In this document: positions 45,354 to 54,437 of the stretch, piece after piece
Numbering within the stretch: the stretch's first letter is position 1
How the letters are laid out: each line of letters begins with the position of its first letter
Assembly (NCBI RefSeq): GCF_030159795.1
Contig: NZ_BSND01000003.1
Coordinates: 186,001 to 250,000, forward strand
DNA: 64,000 bases
Direction: 5' to 3'
Origin: Methylophaga thalassica
Lineage (GTDB): Bacteria > Pseudomonadota > Gammaproteobacteria > Nitrosococcales > Methylophagaceae
Translations under genes and position numbers: made by a program
The notes under the pieces: generated by a model
What the model was told of the DNA's origin: nothing
Databases searched by the model: none
What the model saw: only the letters and a program-made list of their open reading frames with translations

Positions 45354-46123
45354 GATGTTTCAGCCAGTGCAAATAAGCGCTGATTAGTCGGATGTACAAC
45401 AAAGGTAAAATCTTGCTGGTAGAGTTGCTTCAGTCGCTGTTTATCGAGTAATTCCGGGCCGCTGCCTTGCCACAAGACTTTCCCTTCGCGTAACGCTAAT
45501 ACCTGTTTATCAGGATGTGCGGCATGATTAATATCATGACTCACTTCAATAACGGTCATCTGATGTGTTTTGTTGAGCTGATTAATCAGCTGATGGATTT
45601 CTACCTGATGGTGAGGATCAAGATAGCTGGTGGGTTCATCCAACAATATGAGCGGTGTTTGTTGGCTTAAGGCGGCCGCAATCATCACGCGCTGACATTC
45701 ACCGCCGCTAAGGGTTTTCATCAGGCGTGTGCGAAATGACTGGGTGTCAGTAATCACCAAGGCTTCTTCAATAGCCAGTTGATCTTGCTTGGACCATTCT
45801 GATAATGGGGAGTGATAGCTATAACGTGACATCTTCACAAACTCTTCAACGGTGAAAGGTAATTCCCGACCACTGTTTTGCGGCACATAACTCATCAATT
45901 GTGCCCGCTCACGTTGTTTGTATTGCTTGATATGACGTTGATTCAGGGTAATTTGACCGGAGTGAGGAGCTTGAATACCCATTAGGGTTTTCAGTAAGGT
46001 ACTTTTGCCTGAGCCATTGGGACCGACAATGACCCAGTAATCGCCATCAGAGATATCAAGTTGAATATTCTCCAGCAATATTTTGTCCTGGATGTGTACT
46101 GAGAGGTTTTTGACCTTAATCAT
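45350..46123 (-). CDS. ABC importer ATPase (BtuD/FecE type)
   Basis: I start at ATG 46123 (257 residues), whose start overlaps the stop of the upstream binding-protein gene by 8 bases. Walker A is GPNGSGKSTLLKTL, the signature LSGGECQRVMIAAAL and Walker B LILLDEPTSYLDPHHQ, with VSHDINHA as the H-loop. It powers import through the permease encoded downstream. Confidence 0.93.
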   Translation of the reverse strand: MIKVKNLSVHIQDKILLENIQLDISDGDYWVIVGPNGSGKSTLLKTLMGIQAPHSGQITLNQRHIKQYKQRERAQLMSYVPQNSGRELPFTVEEFVKMSRYSYHSPLSEWSKQDQLAIEEALVITDTQSFRTRLMKTLSGGECQRVMIAAALSQQTPLILLDEPTSYLDPHHQVEIHQLINQLNKTHQMTVIEVSHDINHAAHPDKQVLALREGKVLWQGSGPELLDKQRLKQLYQQDFTFVVHPTNQRLFALAETS

Positions 46124-47030
46124 TGAGCTGATGATCCTGCCAGTCCAGTTCTGGATGTAATAACTGCGCCATCTCAGGTAATAATTTAAAAATCCGGGGG
46201 CCGGGAATGCTCGCATAATCATGTTCAATGATATAAATCCGCTGCTGTTTTACTGCATTGACATTGCGCAGGGATTGCCATTGCTTGATGACCTGTTTCA
46301 TATCGGATTGATGATCTTTTTGTTCCGGAAAAACGTCAATAATGGCATCCGGATTCATCCGAATAATCCCTTCTGCTGATACGGAAGGGACTTTAACTGT
46401 GGTATCGGTGTATACGTTAACACCGCCGGCAAGTTTAAGTAATTCATTATAAAAGTCATGTTGTCCGGCAATATAAACTGTATCAAGTTGATCGCTATTT
46501 ACATAGTGAGCGATACCCACCAAGGTTCTGACCGGGACAAGGCCACGGACTTTGTTGTGTACGTAGTCAATCTGAGCCTGAATGCTGGTAAGTAATTTAT
46601 CTGCTTCGTTTTGCCTGTCAGTCAGATCCGCTATTTTTTGAATGGTTTCTTTAATATCAGCAATCGTCGAGTTATCAAGTACTAAGGTTTTTATTCCTAA
46701 TTGTTCCAACTGTTGTTGTCGCTGCTGCTGACCGTTTAACATAATGACCAAGTCGGGTTGCAGACGGGTAATGGCTTCAAGGCTGGTATTGGTGTAACTT
46801 CCGACGCTTGGTAAAGCTTGAGCTTGTGCTGGATAATCGCAATAATCGGTGACCGCGACAACATGATCTCCCAGGCCTAATGCAAACACGGTTTCTGTCA
46901 GGCTAGGGGATAAGGTAATGATCCGCTGATAGTTTTTTACTGTAGATAAAGGCTTCTGTGCATTATCTGCCAGTAGCCAGACGATGCAAAAAATCATTAT
47001 AAACATGACTAAAGGCCAGAAACGGCGCAT
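46116..47030 (-). CDS. Periplasmic substrate-binding protein, BtuF-like
   Basis: The 304-residue protein has an N-terminal hydrophobic anchor or signal (about 4-22) with no clear lipobox. The helical-backbone metal-receptor fold follows: RIITLSPSLTETVFALGLGDHVV, DYCDYPAQAQALPSVGSYTNTSLEAITRLQPDLVI. The DYCDYP and VGSYTNTSLE segments are closest to cobalamin-type binding proteins. It is first in the operon and diverges from hpt. A cobalamin ligand is plausible but iron complexes cannot be excluded. Confidence 0.88.
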   Translation of the reverse strand: MRRFWPLVMFIMIFCIVWLLADNAQKPLSTVKNYQRIITLSPSLTETVFALGLGDHVVAVTDYCDYPAQAQALPSVGSYTNTSLEAITRLQPDLVIMLNGQQQRQQQLEQLGIKTLVLDNSTIADIKETIQKIADLTDRQNEADKLLTSIQAQIDYVHNKVRGLVPVRTLVGIAHYVNSDQLDTVYIAGQHDFYNELLKLAGGVNVYTDTTVKVPSVSAEGIIRMNPDAIIDVFPEQKDHQSDMKQVIKQWQSLRNVNAVKQQRIYIIEHDYASIPGPRIFKLLPEMAQLLHPELDWQDHQLND

Positions 47031-47089
47031 AAATTATCCTAAGCACAAATCGGTCATTATAAGGCCTGAATTACAATAGAGAGTATGCA

Positions 47090-47629
47090 ATGACAGAGTA
47101 TGACGAACTGCTATCCAAGTCGGATTTGCTTTTTGATATGGACCAAATAAGCGCGGCACTGGAGAGTCTGGCAAAGCAGTTACAGCAGGATTACGCCGAT
47201 AAGCTACCGGTCATGCTGTGTGTGATGAATGGTTCGGTTATCACTGCGGGTCATTTATTACCTCGCCTGAACTTCAAGTTGGAACAGGATTATATCCATG
47301 CTACGCGTTATGGTGATAAAACCGTGGGTGGTGATATTCGTTGGCAAGTGAAACCCGTCACCCAACTACAAGGACGGCATGTGGTACTGATTGAAGATAT
47401 TTTTGATGAAGGTGTGACCTTGGCTGCACTAAGAGAATATTGTGTCGGTGAAGGGGCTGCTTCAGTGAAATGTGTGTGTTTATTTGATAAAGACCACAAC
47501 AATAAAGTTGGCATTCGTCCTGAATATATTGGTTTAACGGTACCCAACCGCTATGTATTTGGATTTGGTATGGATATGGCTGGTTTCTGGCGTAATCTGC
47601 CCGCTGTATATGCTCTGAAGGAGTCGTAA
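47090..47629 (+). CDS. hpt: Hypoxanthine-guanine phosphoribosyltransferase
   Basis: Hpt converts hypoxanthine or guanine to IMP or GMP with PRPP. The 179-residue protein has the PRPP loop VVLIEDIFDEGVTLAALREY, an early VMNGSVITAGHLLPRL with the flexible-loop residues, and KDHNNKVGIRPEYIGLTVPNRYVFGFGMD as the base-binding part. Its stop is directly followed by the ATG of the phosphorylase, which releases hypoxanthine, so the pair forms a salvage route. Confidence 0.93.
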   Translation: MTEYDELLSKSDLLFDMDQISAALESLAKQLQQDYADKLPVMLCVMNGSVITAGHLLPRLNFKLEQDYIHATRYGDKTVGGDIRWQVKPVTQLQGRHVVLIEDIFDEGVTLAALREYCVGEGAASVKCVCLFDKDHNNKVGIRPEYIGLTVPNRYVFGFGMDMAGFWRNLPAVYALKES

Positions 47630-48376
47630 ATGCGTTTATTAGGCATCATTGGCGGAAGTGGTCTGACGCAGTACCCAGGTTTGGAAATAACGGAACAAAA
47701 ACACGTCGAAACACCTTATGGTGATCCCTCAGCAGCGATAAAAATAGGCACGTTGAACGGTAAACAAGTGGCTTTTTTACCACGTCATGGCGATCGGCAT
47801 AATATTCCGCCGCATCGCATTAATTACCGGGCGAACATTCATGCATTGAAAACCATCGGTGTCACCGATATTTTGGCTGTTGCCGCGGTGGGCGGTATTA
47901 CAGATAAGTTTGCACCGGGTGTATTGGCGGTGCCGGATCAAATTATTGATTACACCCATGGTCGGGAACAAAGCTTTTTTAGTGAACAATTCCGCGCTGA
48001 TAATCATATTGATTTTACCTGGCCTTATGATCAAGAACTGCGTGAAATATTATTAAAAGCTGCGGCTGATGCCGGCCTGACAGCTTTAGACGGTGCAACA
48101 TATGCCGTGGTTCAGGGCCCGAGACTAGAAACCGCAGCGGAAATTCGTCGTTTAGCGAGAGATGGTTGTGATTTGGTCGGGATGACAGGCATGCCGGAAG
48201 CGTGTCTGGCCAGAGAAGCTGAACTTTCTTATGCAACACTGGCTGTCGTGGCTAATTGGGCAGCGGGCATTACAAATAATGTGCTGACAATGGATGAAAT
48301 TCAACAAACCCTTGCCGGTGGCATTGATGATGTGAAAACCATCATCGCCAATGTAATTAAACAGCTATCAGGCTAG
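47630..48376 (+). CDS. S-methyl-5'-thioinosine phosphorylase (MTIP)
   Basis: This 248-residue purine nucleoside phosphorylase has GGSGL for phosphate, PRHGDRHNIPPHRINYRAN for substrate, and a late DLVGMTGMPEACLAREAELSYATLAVVANWAAG. It resembles Pseudomonas aeruginosa MTIP more than 5'-methylthioadenosine phosphorylases. MTIP cleaves methylthioinosine made by deamination of MTA (a polyamine by-product) to hypoxanthine. It starts right after the hpt stop, so released hypoxanthine is re-used at once. The substrate preference rests on similarity and context. Confidence 0.88.
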   Translation: MRLLGIIGGSGLTQYPGLEITEQKHVETPYGDPSAAIKIGTLNGKQVAFLPRHGDRHNIPPHRINYRANIHALKTIGVTDILAVAAVGGITDKFAPGVLAVPDQIIDYTHGREQSFFSEQFRADNHIDFTWPYDQELREILLKAAADAGLTALDGATYAVVQGPRLETAAEIRRLARDGCDLVGMTGMPEACLAREAELSYATLAVVANWAAGITNNVLTMDEIQQTLAGGIDDVKTIIANVIKQLSG

Positions 48377-49008
48377 TTTTCAGGTAAAGAATAGGTTTCC
48401 GGGGTTTTTGATACGGCTGAAGCCGGTGTCGCTACCGGGACAATCTCCAGAATGGCTGCCAGACGAGGGTGATCGAAGTAAATTAAGTTTTTACTACGAA
48501 TACGACGAATTTGGCTCAGATGAGGGTTATTGGGGTAGGTTTGTGATTCAGTCGCTGTGCCTGCGCTGCTGACGGGTAGATTACCGTTTTCTTTAAACCA
48601 GACATCAATATCAGCATGCAGATAATTAACCCGGTACAGTTTGATTTGGCCTTCCACCAGGCCATTACTTGAATTAATTTGAATACTTCTTGCACTGCCT
48701 TTACTCATAATCGGTTGTTGCCAGGCTTGGTGGTAGAGCACGCGATAATTGGACGCATTATTGAGTCGTGATACAACACCAGATAATAAACCGGTACCAG
48801 CCGGTTTGATGAGATTGTTGTTAGCACTCGGACTTAAGCTGCCATTGTTAATGGAGCGCATTTCAGGCCAGTGTTCAGCATTTGCACCACTATATCTTTC
48901 GAAAACCACTAATTCTGCTTTATACCACTGTTGAGCTGCTGCAGAGGTGCTTACCATTGAAAGCAGGAATAAGATAAACAGTGAAAAAAACTGTGCTTGT
49001 GTTTTCAT
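48373..49008 (-). CDS. csiV: CsiV-like periplasmic protein
   Basis: The 211-residue protein has a signal peptide ending in STSAAAQQ and the CsiV pattern WYKAELVVFERYSGANAEHWP at the mature N-terminus, followed by NYRVLYHQAWQQP and VDVWFKENGNLP-like strands. CsiV binds peptidoglycan in Vibrio and is needed for D-amino-acid resistance. Related proteins in other gammaproteobacteria are less well studied. It converges with the MTIP gene, overlapping by 4 bases. Confidence 0.78.
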   Translation of the reverse strand: MKTQAQFFSLFILFLLSMVSTSAAAQQWYKAELVVFERYSGANAEHWPEMRSINNGSLSPSANNNLIKPAGTGLLSGVVSRLNNASNYRVLYHQAWQQPIMSKGSARSIQINSSNGLVEGQIKLYRVNYLHADIDVWFKENGNLPVSSAGTATESQTYPNNPHLSQIRRIRSKNLIYFDHPRLAAILEIVPVATPASAVSKTPETYSLPEN

Positions 49009-49150
49009 AAAGACTCTATTCGGGAAGTATTTCTATGTATTGTCCACTGAATAAAACCTATTATTCAAGTGATAAACAATCTGAAGTAGCAATGCTGCTA
49101 TTATTTCAACAATATGTTTGATCAATGTCGATGAACGAGAGGGTGTAATA

Positions 49151-50074
49151 ATGGATGGATTTTCTAGTTTTGTGTTAATTATTGTTGTGCTGATGGTGGT
49201 CGTCATCATGATGGGCGTCAAGGCAGTTCAACAGGGACGAGAATATACCGTTGAACGTTTTGGCCGTTACACTAGAACATTATCGCCTGGCTTGCATTTG
49301 ATTGTACCTGTCATTGATCGAATCGGTGCCAAGATAAATATGATGGAGCAGGTGCTGGATGTGCCTTCTCAGGAAATTATCACTAAAGATAATGCCACCG
49401 TGCGCGTAGATGGTGTGGTCTTCTTTCAGGTGATTGAAGCGGCTAAAGCAGCATACGAAGTCAGCGGACTGGATAACGCTATCTTAAATCTCACCATGAC
49501 CAATATTCGTACCGTGATGGGCTCTATGGATCTGGATGAATTGTTATCAAAACGTGATGATATCAATGCGCGGTTACTCAACGTTGTGGATGACGCCACC
49601 ACACCTTGGGGAGTCAAAGTCACGCGGATTGAAATTAAAGATCTGGAACCGGATCAGGGACTGGTTGAGGCGATGAGCCGTCAGTTAAAAGCAGATAGAA
49701 CAAAACGTGCATCTATTCTGGAAGCAGAAGGGCATCGTCAATCTGAAATTTTACGTGCAGAAGGTGAAAAACAGGCCGCAGTATTAGAAGCGGAAGGTCG
49801 TCTTGAAGCCGCTATGCGTGACGCTGAAGCGCGTGAACGTCTTGCCGAAGCGGAAGCAAAAGCCACCATGATGGTGTCAGAAGCCATTGCGAAAGGTGAT
49901 GTTCAAGCCATCAACTACTTCGTCGCACAAAAATACGTGGAAGCCTTAAAAGATATGGCTTCAGCCGATAATCATAAAATCATTATGATGCCACTTGAAG
50001 CCAGCAATGTGATTGGATCCGTTGCCGGTATCGCGGAACTGGCAAAAGAAGCGTTCAATAAAAAAGGAGCGTAA
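49151..50074 (+). CDS. SPFH/stomatin-like membrane protein (QmcA-like)
   Basis: I start at ATG 49151 (307 residues); an upstream ATG would add 11 residues before a weak ribosome site. A single N-terminal membrane helix (about 5-25) is followed by the SPFH domain (YTVERFGRYTRTLSPGLHLIVPVIDRIG) and a long coiled coil rich in ESEILRAEGEKQAAVLEAEG-type repeats. Such proteins form ring scaffolds in the inner membrane and work with NfeD. The next gene is nfeD, two bases on. No protease gene is close by. Confidence 0.93.
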   Translation: MDGFSSFVLIIVVLMVVVIMMGVKAVQQGREYTVERFGRYTRTLSPGLHLIVPVIDRIGAKINMMEQVLDVPSQEIITKDNATVRVDGVVFFQVIEAAKAAYEVSGLDNAILNLTMTNIRTVMGSMDLDELLSKRDDINARLLNVVDDATTPWGVKVTRIEIKDLEPDQGLVEAMSRQLKADRTKRASILEAEGHRQSEILRAEGEKQAAVLEAEGRLEAAMRDAEARERLAEAEAKATMMVSEAIAKGDVQAINYFVAQKYVEALKDMASADNHKIIMMPLEASNVIGSVAGIAELAKEAFNKKGA

Positions 50075-50076
50075 TC

Positions 50077-50517
50077 ATGCCCTTTATTGTTGATTTCTGG
50101 CATTGGTGGATATTAGGTGTTGGCCTGATTATTATCGAAATACTGTTGCCAACATTTTTTGCTTTATGGATGGGAATTGCTGCGTTTATAACGGGGCTAT
50201 TCCTCTTACTTTTTCCAGACTTATCGTGGCAATATCAGTTATTAATATTTGCACTCTTATCGATAGTGAGCATTCTTGTCTGGCGACAGTATTATCGCGA
50301 TCATCCTCTGTTAAGTGATCAACCTAATTTAAACAAGCGTGGCGAGCAATATATTGGTCGTATCATTACTTTACAAACCCCTATTGTTGATGGCGTCGGT
50401 AAAATAAAATTGGATGATTCCACATGGAAGATACAAGGCGTTGATAGTCCCGTAGGTAAAAAAGTCAGGATTGTGGCTTTAAACAATGTGGTATTTACCG
50501 TGGAGTCTATCGACTGA
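50077..50517 (+). CDS. NfeD-family membrane protein
   Basis: The 146-residue protein has about three N-terminal membrane helices (WHWWILGVGLIIIEILLPTFFALWMG) and a C-terminal OB-like domain GRIITLQTPIVDGVGKIKLDDSTWKIQG. This short NfeD form pairs with SPFH proteins. It follows the SPFH gene by two bases and almost touches the phosphatase gene, so all three plus roxA may share a transcript. Confidence 0.92.
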   Translation: MPFIVDFWHWWILGVGLIIIEILLPTFFALWMGIAAFITGLFLLLFPDLSWQYQLLIFALLSIVSILVWRQYYRDHPLLSDQPNLNKRGEQYIGRIITLQTPIVDGVGKIKLDDSTWKIQGVDSPVGKKVRIVALNNVVFTVESID

Positions 50518-50518
50518 A

Positions 50519-51121
50519 ATGTCTGTGACCACGATTGATTTATTACGACATGGTGAGACGGAAGGTGAGGGTGTTTATCGTGGTCAGCTGGATTATTCGC
50601 TGACTCGCATGGGGCTTGAACAGATGCGAGCGCATCTGAAAAATGACTTGCCATGGCAGCAGATTATTACTTCACCTTTAAATCGTTGTGCCAGCTTTGC
50701 TGAAGAGCTGAGTCGTGATACCGGACTTTCTCTGACGTATGTTCCCGGGTTTATCGAAATGGGGTTTGGTGAATGGGAAGGTAAAACTGCTGAGGAAATA
50801 CAGAAAACAGATCAGCAACGGTTCTTTGCTTTCTATGAGGATCCTATACGTAATACACCACCACAAGCCGAGTCGTTAATGGTGTTTCAACAGCGGTGTA
50901 TAACTGCCTGGCAGGACATGCTGCAACAATATCAGCAACGTCATATCTTGCTTGTGACACATGCAGGGGTTATTCGTTTATTGTTGGCACATATTTTATC
51001 AATGCCGCTTGAAGCCGTATTTCACCTTGATGTGCCCTATGCCTGTCTAAGTCGAATCGAAGTCTATCTTGATGGCAAAAATGAATTTGCAAGATTATTA
51101 TTTCATGCAGGACATCTATGA
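50519..51121 (+). CDS. Histidine phosphatase family protein
   Basis: I start at ATG 50519 (200 residues); an earlier frame start overlaps the nfeD end. The catalytic motif IDLLRHGETEGEGVYRGQLD and the second His in LLVTHAGVIRLLL are present, with Glu in FIEMGFGEWEGKT. It is in the phosphoglycerate mutase-like branch and resembles CobC alpha-ribazole phosphatases, which would fit cobalamin metabolism, but no cob genes are near. Its stop overlaps the roxA start by ATGA. Confidence 0.87.
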   Translation: MSVTTIDLLRHGETEGEGVYRGQLDYSLTRMGLEQMRAHLKNDLPWQQIITSPLNRCASFAEELSRDTGLSLTYVPGFIEMGFGEWEGKTAEEIQKTDQQRFFAFYEDPIRNTPPQAESLMVFQQRCITAWQDMLQQYQQRHILLVTHAGVIRLLLAHILSMPLEAVFHLDVPYACLSRIEVYLDGKNEFARLLFHAGHL

Positions 51122-52290
51122 GTGAGTTTTTTAATACCGGATTGTCTCAACAGGCTTTTTTAGATCAATACTGGCAAAAAAAGCCATTACTGATCAGACA
51201 AGCTTTTCCTGACTTTGAATCTCCGATTACACCTGATGAACTGGCTGGTTTTGCCTGTCAGGATGATATCGAGTCCCGTCTTATTGAAGAACATACCAAC
51301 TCTGGTCCCTGGAAGTGTCGACATGGCCCTTTTAGCGAAGATGATTTCTCCGAATTACCGGAGTCACATTGGACACTTCTGGTTCAGGATATGGATAAAC
51401 ATGAACCTGTTTTGGCTGATATAACACGTCAGTTCAGCTTTATTCCCGAATGGCGGCGTGATGACTTGATGATCAGTTATGCGCCTGTAGGTGGAAGCGT
51501 AGGGCCGCATACAGATGGTTATGATGTATTTTTATTGCAGGCCAGAGGTACAAGGCGCTGGCAAATAGGTGCTGAGCCCATATTAGATACTGATTTAATC
51601 GATGGTTTAGATCTGAAAATTTTGGCTGAGTTCAATGCAGATGAAAGTTGGGAGCTCGAACCCGGCGATATGCTTTATTTACCACCACACTTTGCACATC
51701 ATGGTGTTGCCATGAATGACTGTATGACGTTTTCTATTGGTTTCAGGGCGCCAACACTAACAGAAGTGTTAGATGCTTATCTACAGGAACTAGCAGAGTC
51801 AGTTGTTGGGGAAAGGCATTACAGTGATCCTGATTTGCGTCTTAATGTCAGTGAGACGCAAATTGATGGGGCAGCGATCGCACGTTTTAAACAAAGTCTG
51901 ATTGATACTATTAATCATTCTGACGCGCTTTTACAGTCTGCGTTAGGCCGTTTGGTCACGCAGACTAAACCCTCACTGGAATGGTTGGCTGATGAATATC
52001 ATACAGATGATAATACCCTGTCAATATCTGCCCAGTTTGAAGCGGGAGCAGAGTTACAGCGTAACCCATATATTCGATTAGCCTGGACAGTTGCTGAGCA
52101 AAATATTTTCCTGTTTGTTGCAGGAGAAAGGCTGGTTGTTGATCCATCGTATAAGGCGGTTGTCGATATACTCACCGGCAGCTCTGCAATTAACTCTGAA
52201 CAATGGCAATTACTTCAGCGGCATGAAGGAGCTGAGCGGGTACTGAGTTCTCTTGTTGAACACGGTGCATGGTACTGGGTAAACCACTAG
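51118..52290 (+). CDS. roxA: Ribosomal protein uL16 arginine hydroxylase RoxA (YcfD)
   Basis: RoxA is a JmjC 2-oxoglutarate and Fe(II) oxygenase that hydroxylates an Arg of ribosomal protein L16. The 390-residue protein has the HxD motif at His131/Asp133 (GPHTDGYD), the distal iron His at about 194 (FAHHG), and a C-terminal winged-helix-like dimer domain. The N-terminal WQKKPLLIRQAFPDF is typical. It is coupled to the phosphatase gene by a 4-base overlap. Confidence 0.93.
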   Translation: MSEFFNTGLSQQAFLDQYWQKKPLLIRQAFPDFESPITPDELAGFACQDDIESRLIEEHTNSGPWKCRHGPFSEDDFSELPESHWTLLVQDMDKHEPVLADITRQFSFIPEWRRDDLMISYAPVGGSVGPHTDGYDVFLLQARGTRRWQIGAEPILDTDLIDGLDLKILAEFNADESWELEPGDMLYLPPHFAHHGVAMNDCMTFSIGFRAPTLTEVLDAYLQELAESVVGERHYSDPDLRLNVSETQIDGAAIARFKQSLIDTINHSDALLQSALGRLVTQTKPSLEWLADEYHTDDNTLSISAQFEAGAELQRNPYIRLAWTVAEQNIFLFVAGERLVVDPSYKAVVDILTGSSAINSEQWQLLQRHEGAERVLSSLVEHGAWYWVNH

Positions 52291-52802
52291 ACCAGTTTTT
52301 TCCTGTTAAAGATAGTTTTATGACATTTCGGACAGGGTGGGATGCGGCTTGTTTTCTTAAAGTGCATTTCACAACCACACGATTCACAATAGAGCGTACC
52401 GATGCCGGTAATTTCACCCGTGTGATATTGCTGTGATTTTTCGGCTTGCTGGGCGAGCTGTTCTAATTCCAAGCGAGTTTTATCAGCTACGGTAGCAAAT
52501 AATTCGAGCATACGTTCTTCAACGAGTTGTAAGTCAAAGGTCAGCCAGTTTGAAAATGTTTTGCCTGATGATTCAAGATACTCAGCCGCATCATGTAAGT
52601 CACGACGCAGATAAGCCGCTACTTTTTCTGCTTCATCATGTGTTAACTCTTTTAATTCGATGGCTTGTTGCTTGGCTTTATCAAGATTACGTTGAAGCGT
52701 CGGTAGTGCCTGTTGTTCCGCATCATCCAGAAAGTCATTCAGACGTTCCATCATTTTGTCGTAGGCAGCGGTCAGTTTTTTTTCAAAATTTTCGTCATTC
52801 AT
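52287..52802 (-). CDS. Zinc-ribbon protein (DUF1451-type)
   Basis: The 171-residue protein has a long N-terminal coiled coil (residues 1-125, Gln/Glu/Lys rich) and a C-terminal zinc ribbon, YCESCGCEMHFKKTSRIPPCPKCHK, with four Cys in the pattern CxxC...CxxC. This matches the DUF1451 family, found widely in gammaproteobacteria with no fixed role. It lies convergent to roxA with a 4-base overlap and diverges from dsbB. Confidence 0.82.
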   Translation of the reverse strand: MNDENFEKKLTAAYDKMMERLNDFLDDAEQQALPTLQRNLDKAKQQAIELKELTHDEAEKVAAYLRRDLHDAAEYLESSGKTFSNWLTFDLQLVEERMLELFATVADKTRLELEQLAQQAEKSQQYHTGEITGIGTLYCESCGCEMHFKKTSRIPPCPKCHKTIFNRKKLV

Positions 52803-52873
52803 CTCCGTAATCCTTTTATCCTTGCGTTTTTTAGGTTAACTTAACACAGATTAATTGACTTAAGGAGTCTGTT

Positions 52874-53377
52874 TTGAATTCATTTCGTGGCGTCTTTCTC
52901 ATTGGTTTTCTGGCCTGTTTGAGTATGTTGCTTATTGCCGGTTATTTCCAGTTTATCGAGCATTTAGAACCTTGCCCTTTGTGTATATTGCAACGAGTCA
53001 TGGTTTTTGCCGCTGGTGTGTTCTTTTTAATTGGCGCCATTCATAATCCCGTGACGACGGGACGACGGGTATACGGCTTTTTGGTCTTATTAGCTGCTGG
53101 AATCGGTGCAGCAATATCTGCACGTCATGTATGGATACAGAATCTCCCCGAAGACCAAGTGCCTAGTTGTGGTCCGGGCTTGAATTTTATTTTGGAAAAT
53201 TTTCCATTGAGCCAAGCTGTTGATATGGTGCTGAAAGGGTCTGGAGAGTGTGCTGACGTGTTGTGGACATTCCTCAATCTGAGCATTCCAGCTTGGACAT
53301 TTATTGCTTTTATTGTGATGTGTCTGGTGGGGTTAAAACAGGTATTTGGGCATCATAAACATCCTGACTTCATCTGA
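52874..53377 (+). CDS. dsbB: Disulfide bond formation protein DsbB
   Basis: DsbB reoxidises periplasmic DsbA and passes electrons to quinones. The 167-residue protein has four membrane helices and both essential pairs: Cys34/Cys37 (EPCPLC) and Cys99/Cys126 in the second loop. The start is TTG at 52874, chosen because AAGGAG lies seven bases before it. dsbA is not in the window. A 10-base perfect hairpin overlaps its stop codon. Confidence 0.93.
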   Translation: MNSFRGVFLIGFLACLSMLLIAGYFQFIEHLEPCPLCILQRVMVFAAGVFFLIGAIHNPVTTGRRVYGFLVLLAAGIGAAISARHVWIQNLPEDQVPSCGPGLNFILENFPLSQAVDMVLKGSGECADVLWTFLNLSIPAWTFIAFIVMCLVGLKQVFGHHKHPDFI

Positions 53378-53395
53378 ATTAATTTAATTCAGATG
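53371..53395. repeat. 10-bp perfect hairpin overlapping the dsbB stop
   Basis: CATCTGAATT, loop AATTT, AATTCAGATG. It includes the dsbB TGA. The flanks are not T-rich on either strand, so it may stabilise mRNA ends more than terminate. Confidence 0.5.
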
Positions 53396-53461
53396 AAAAT
53401 CATGGAGGGTTCAGAGTTTATTTTTTCGCTGTGCCACGTGACGTGGCTTATGGGAGTAGTT

Positions 53462-53680
53462 TTAGCGAGCGCGGTATACGATACGACCTTTGGTTAAGTC
53501 GTAAGGTGTCAGCTGGACAGTGACTTTGTCACCAGTAAGAATACGAATATAGTTTTTACGCATTTTCCCTGAAATATGCGCTGTTACCACATGACCGTTT
53601 TCCAGTTCGACACGGAAAGTGGTGTTAGGCATGGTATCGATTACGGTGCCTTCAAACTCAATATGTTCTTCTTTTGCCAT
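53462..53680 (-). CDS. infA: Translation initiation factor IF-1
   Basis: IF-1 binds the ribosomal A site during initiation. The true start is ATG 53680, giving the canonical 72 residues beginning [13 protein letters not shown]; an in-frame extension to 53728 is not part of it. The OB-fold residues [20 protein letters not shown] and the end KGRIVYRAR are standard. It follows bpt and aat on the same strand, an order common in gammaproteobacteria. Confidence 0.97.
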   Translation of the reverse strand: MAKEEHIEFEGTVIDTMPNTTFRVELENGHVVTAHISGKMRKNYIRILTGDKVTVQLTPYDLTKGRIVYRAR

Positions 53681-53735
53681 AAACTCTAATGTTCTTGAAT
53701 TAAAAAGACCATTTTGCCGTAAAATCACTGATTAT

Positions 53736-54437
53736 TCAAAGTTTTTTATCTAACTTCTTCCAATCTGTGTAATAACCTTCCAATCCTGAAAAGTTTGTTT
53801 TATATGACATTTTAGGACTTTCAGCTATCCAGTAACCAAGGTAAAGCCATGAAAGATCATAGTTTTTTGCTAATTCAATTTGTTTAAGAATGGCAAATGT
53901 ACCTAAACTTCGTTTGGCAAGTTCAGGATCAAAAAAAGTATAAAAAGCAGAAGCTCCATCGGCAACAAAATCAGTTACGGCTACTCCAATCAGTTTATTC
54001 TCCAGCCAAAATTCAAGAAAAGCCGTGTCACACCAGCTACTGGTAAGAAAGTTCGTATAGCTAGATGGGGTGGGGTTATCCATGCCACCGCCAAGATGAC
54101 GACCTGCGATATAACGCTCATATAATTCAAAATGCACCGAGCTGTATTCAGCGGGATGAATTCTAGTCTGTACGTCTTGATTTCGCTTTAAACAGCGTTT
54201 TTGACTTCTGTTAGGTTTAAATTCTTTTATATTGATGCGCACAGGGACACAGGAATCACATTCCGCGCAGAAAGGACGATAGATGTGATCGCCACTTCTT
54301 CTGAATCCATGTTGAATAAGGTGACTGTATAGATGTTTGCTCGCCGGTTTATTGGGATCCGGATACAGGTTTCTTGCTTGTCTGCCGCTTAAATATGAAC
54401 AGGCATGTGGTTGATCTTGATAAAAATTCAGGCTCAT
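53736..54437 (-). CDS. bpt: Aspartate/glutamate leucyltransferase Bpt
   Basis: Bpt transfers Leu from Leu-tRNA to proteins with N-terminal Asp or Glu, marking them for ClpAP through the N-end rule. The 233-residue protein has the N-terminal Cys cluster FCAECDSCVPVRINIKEF and the catalytic GNAT-like DLSWLYLGYWIAESPKMSYK, which is the arginyl-transferase family motif. It overlaps the aat stop by 4 bases, joining the two leucyl-transfer systems. Confidence 0.93.
   Translation of the reverse strand: MSLNFYQDQPHACSYLSGRQARNLYPDPNKPASKHLYSHLIQHGFRRSGDHIYRPFCAECDSCVPVRINIKEFKPNRSQKRCLKRNQDVQTRIHPAEYSSVHFELYERYIAGRHLGGGMDNPTPSSYTNFLTSSWCDTAFLEFWLENKLIGVAVTDFVADGASAFYTFFDPELAKRSLGTFAILKQIELAKNYDLSWLYLGYWIAESPKMSYKTNFSGLEGYYTDWKKLDKKL

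Noticed and set aside
53433-53447. GCCACG-TGA-CGTGGC hairpin as terminator of infA
   Set aside because: The minus-strand side is followed by an A-run, not a T-run, so it is not a terminator for infA.
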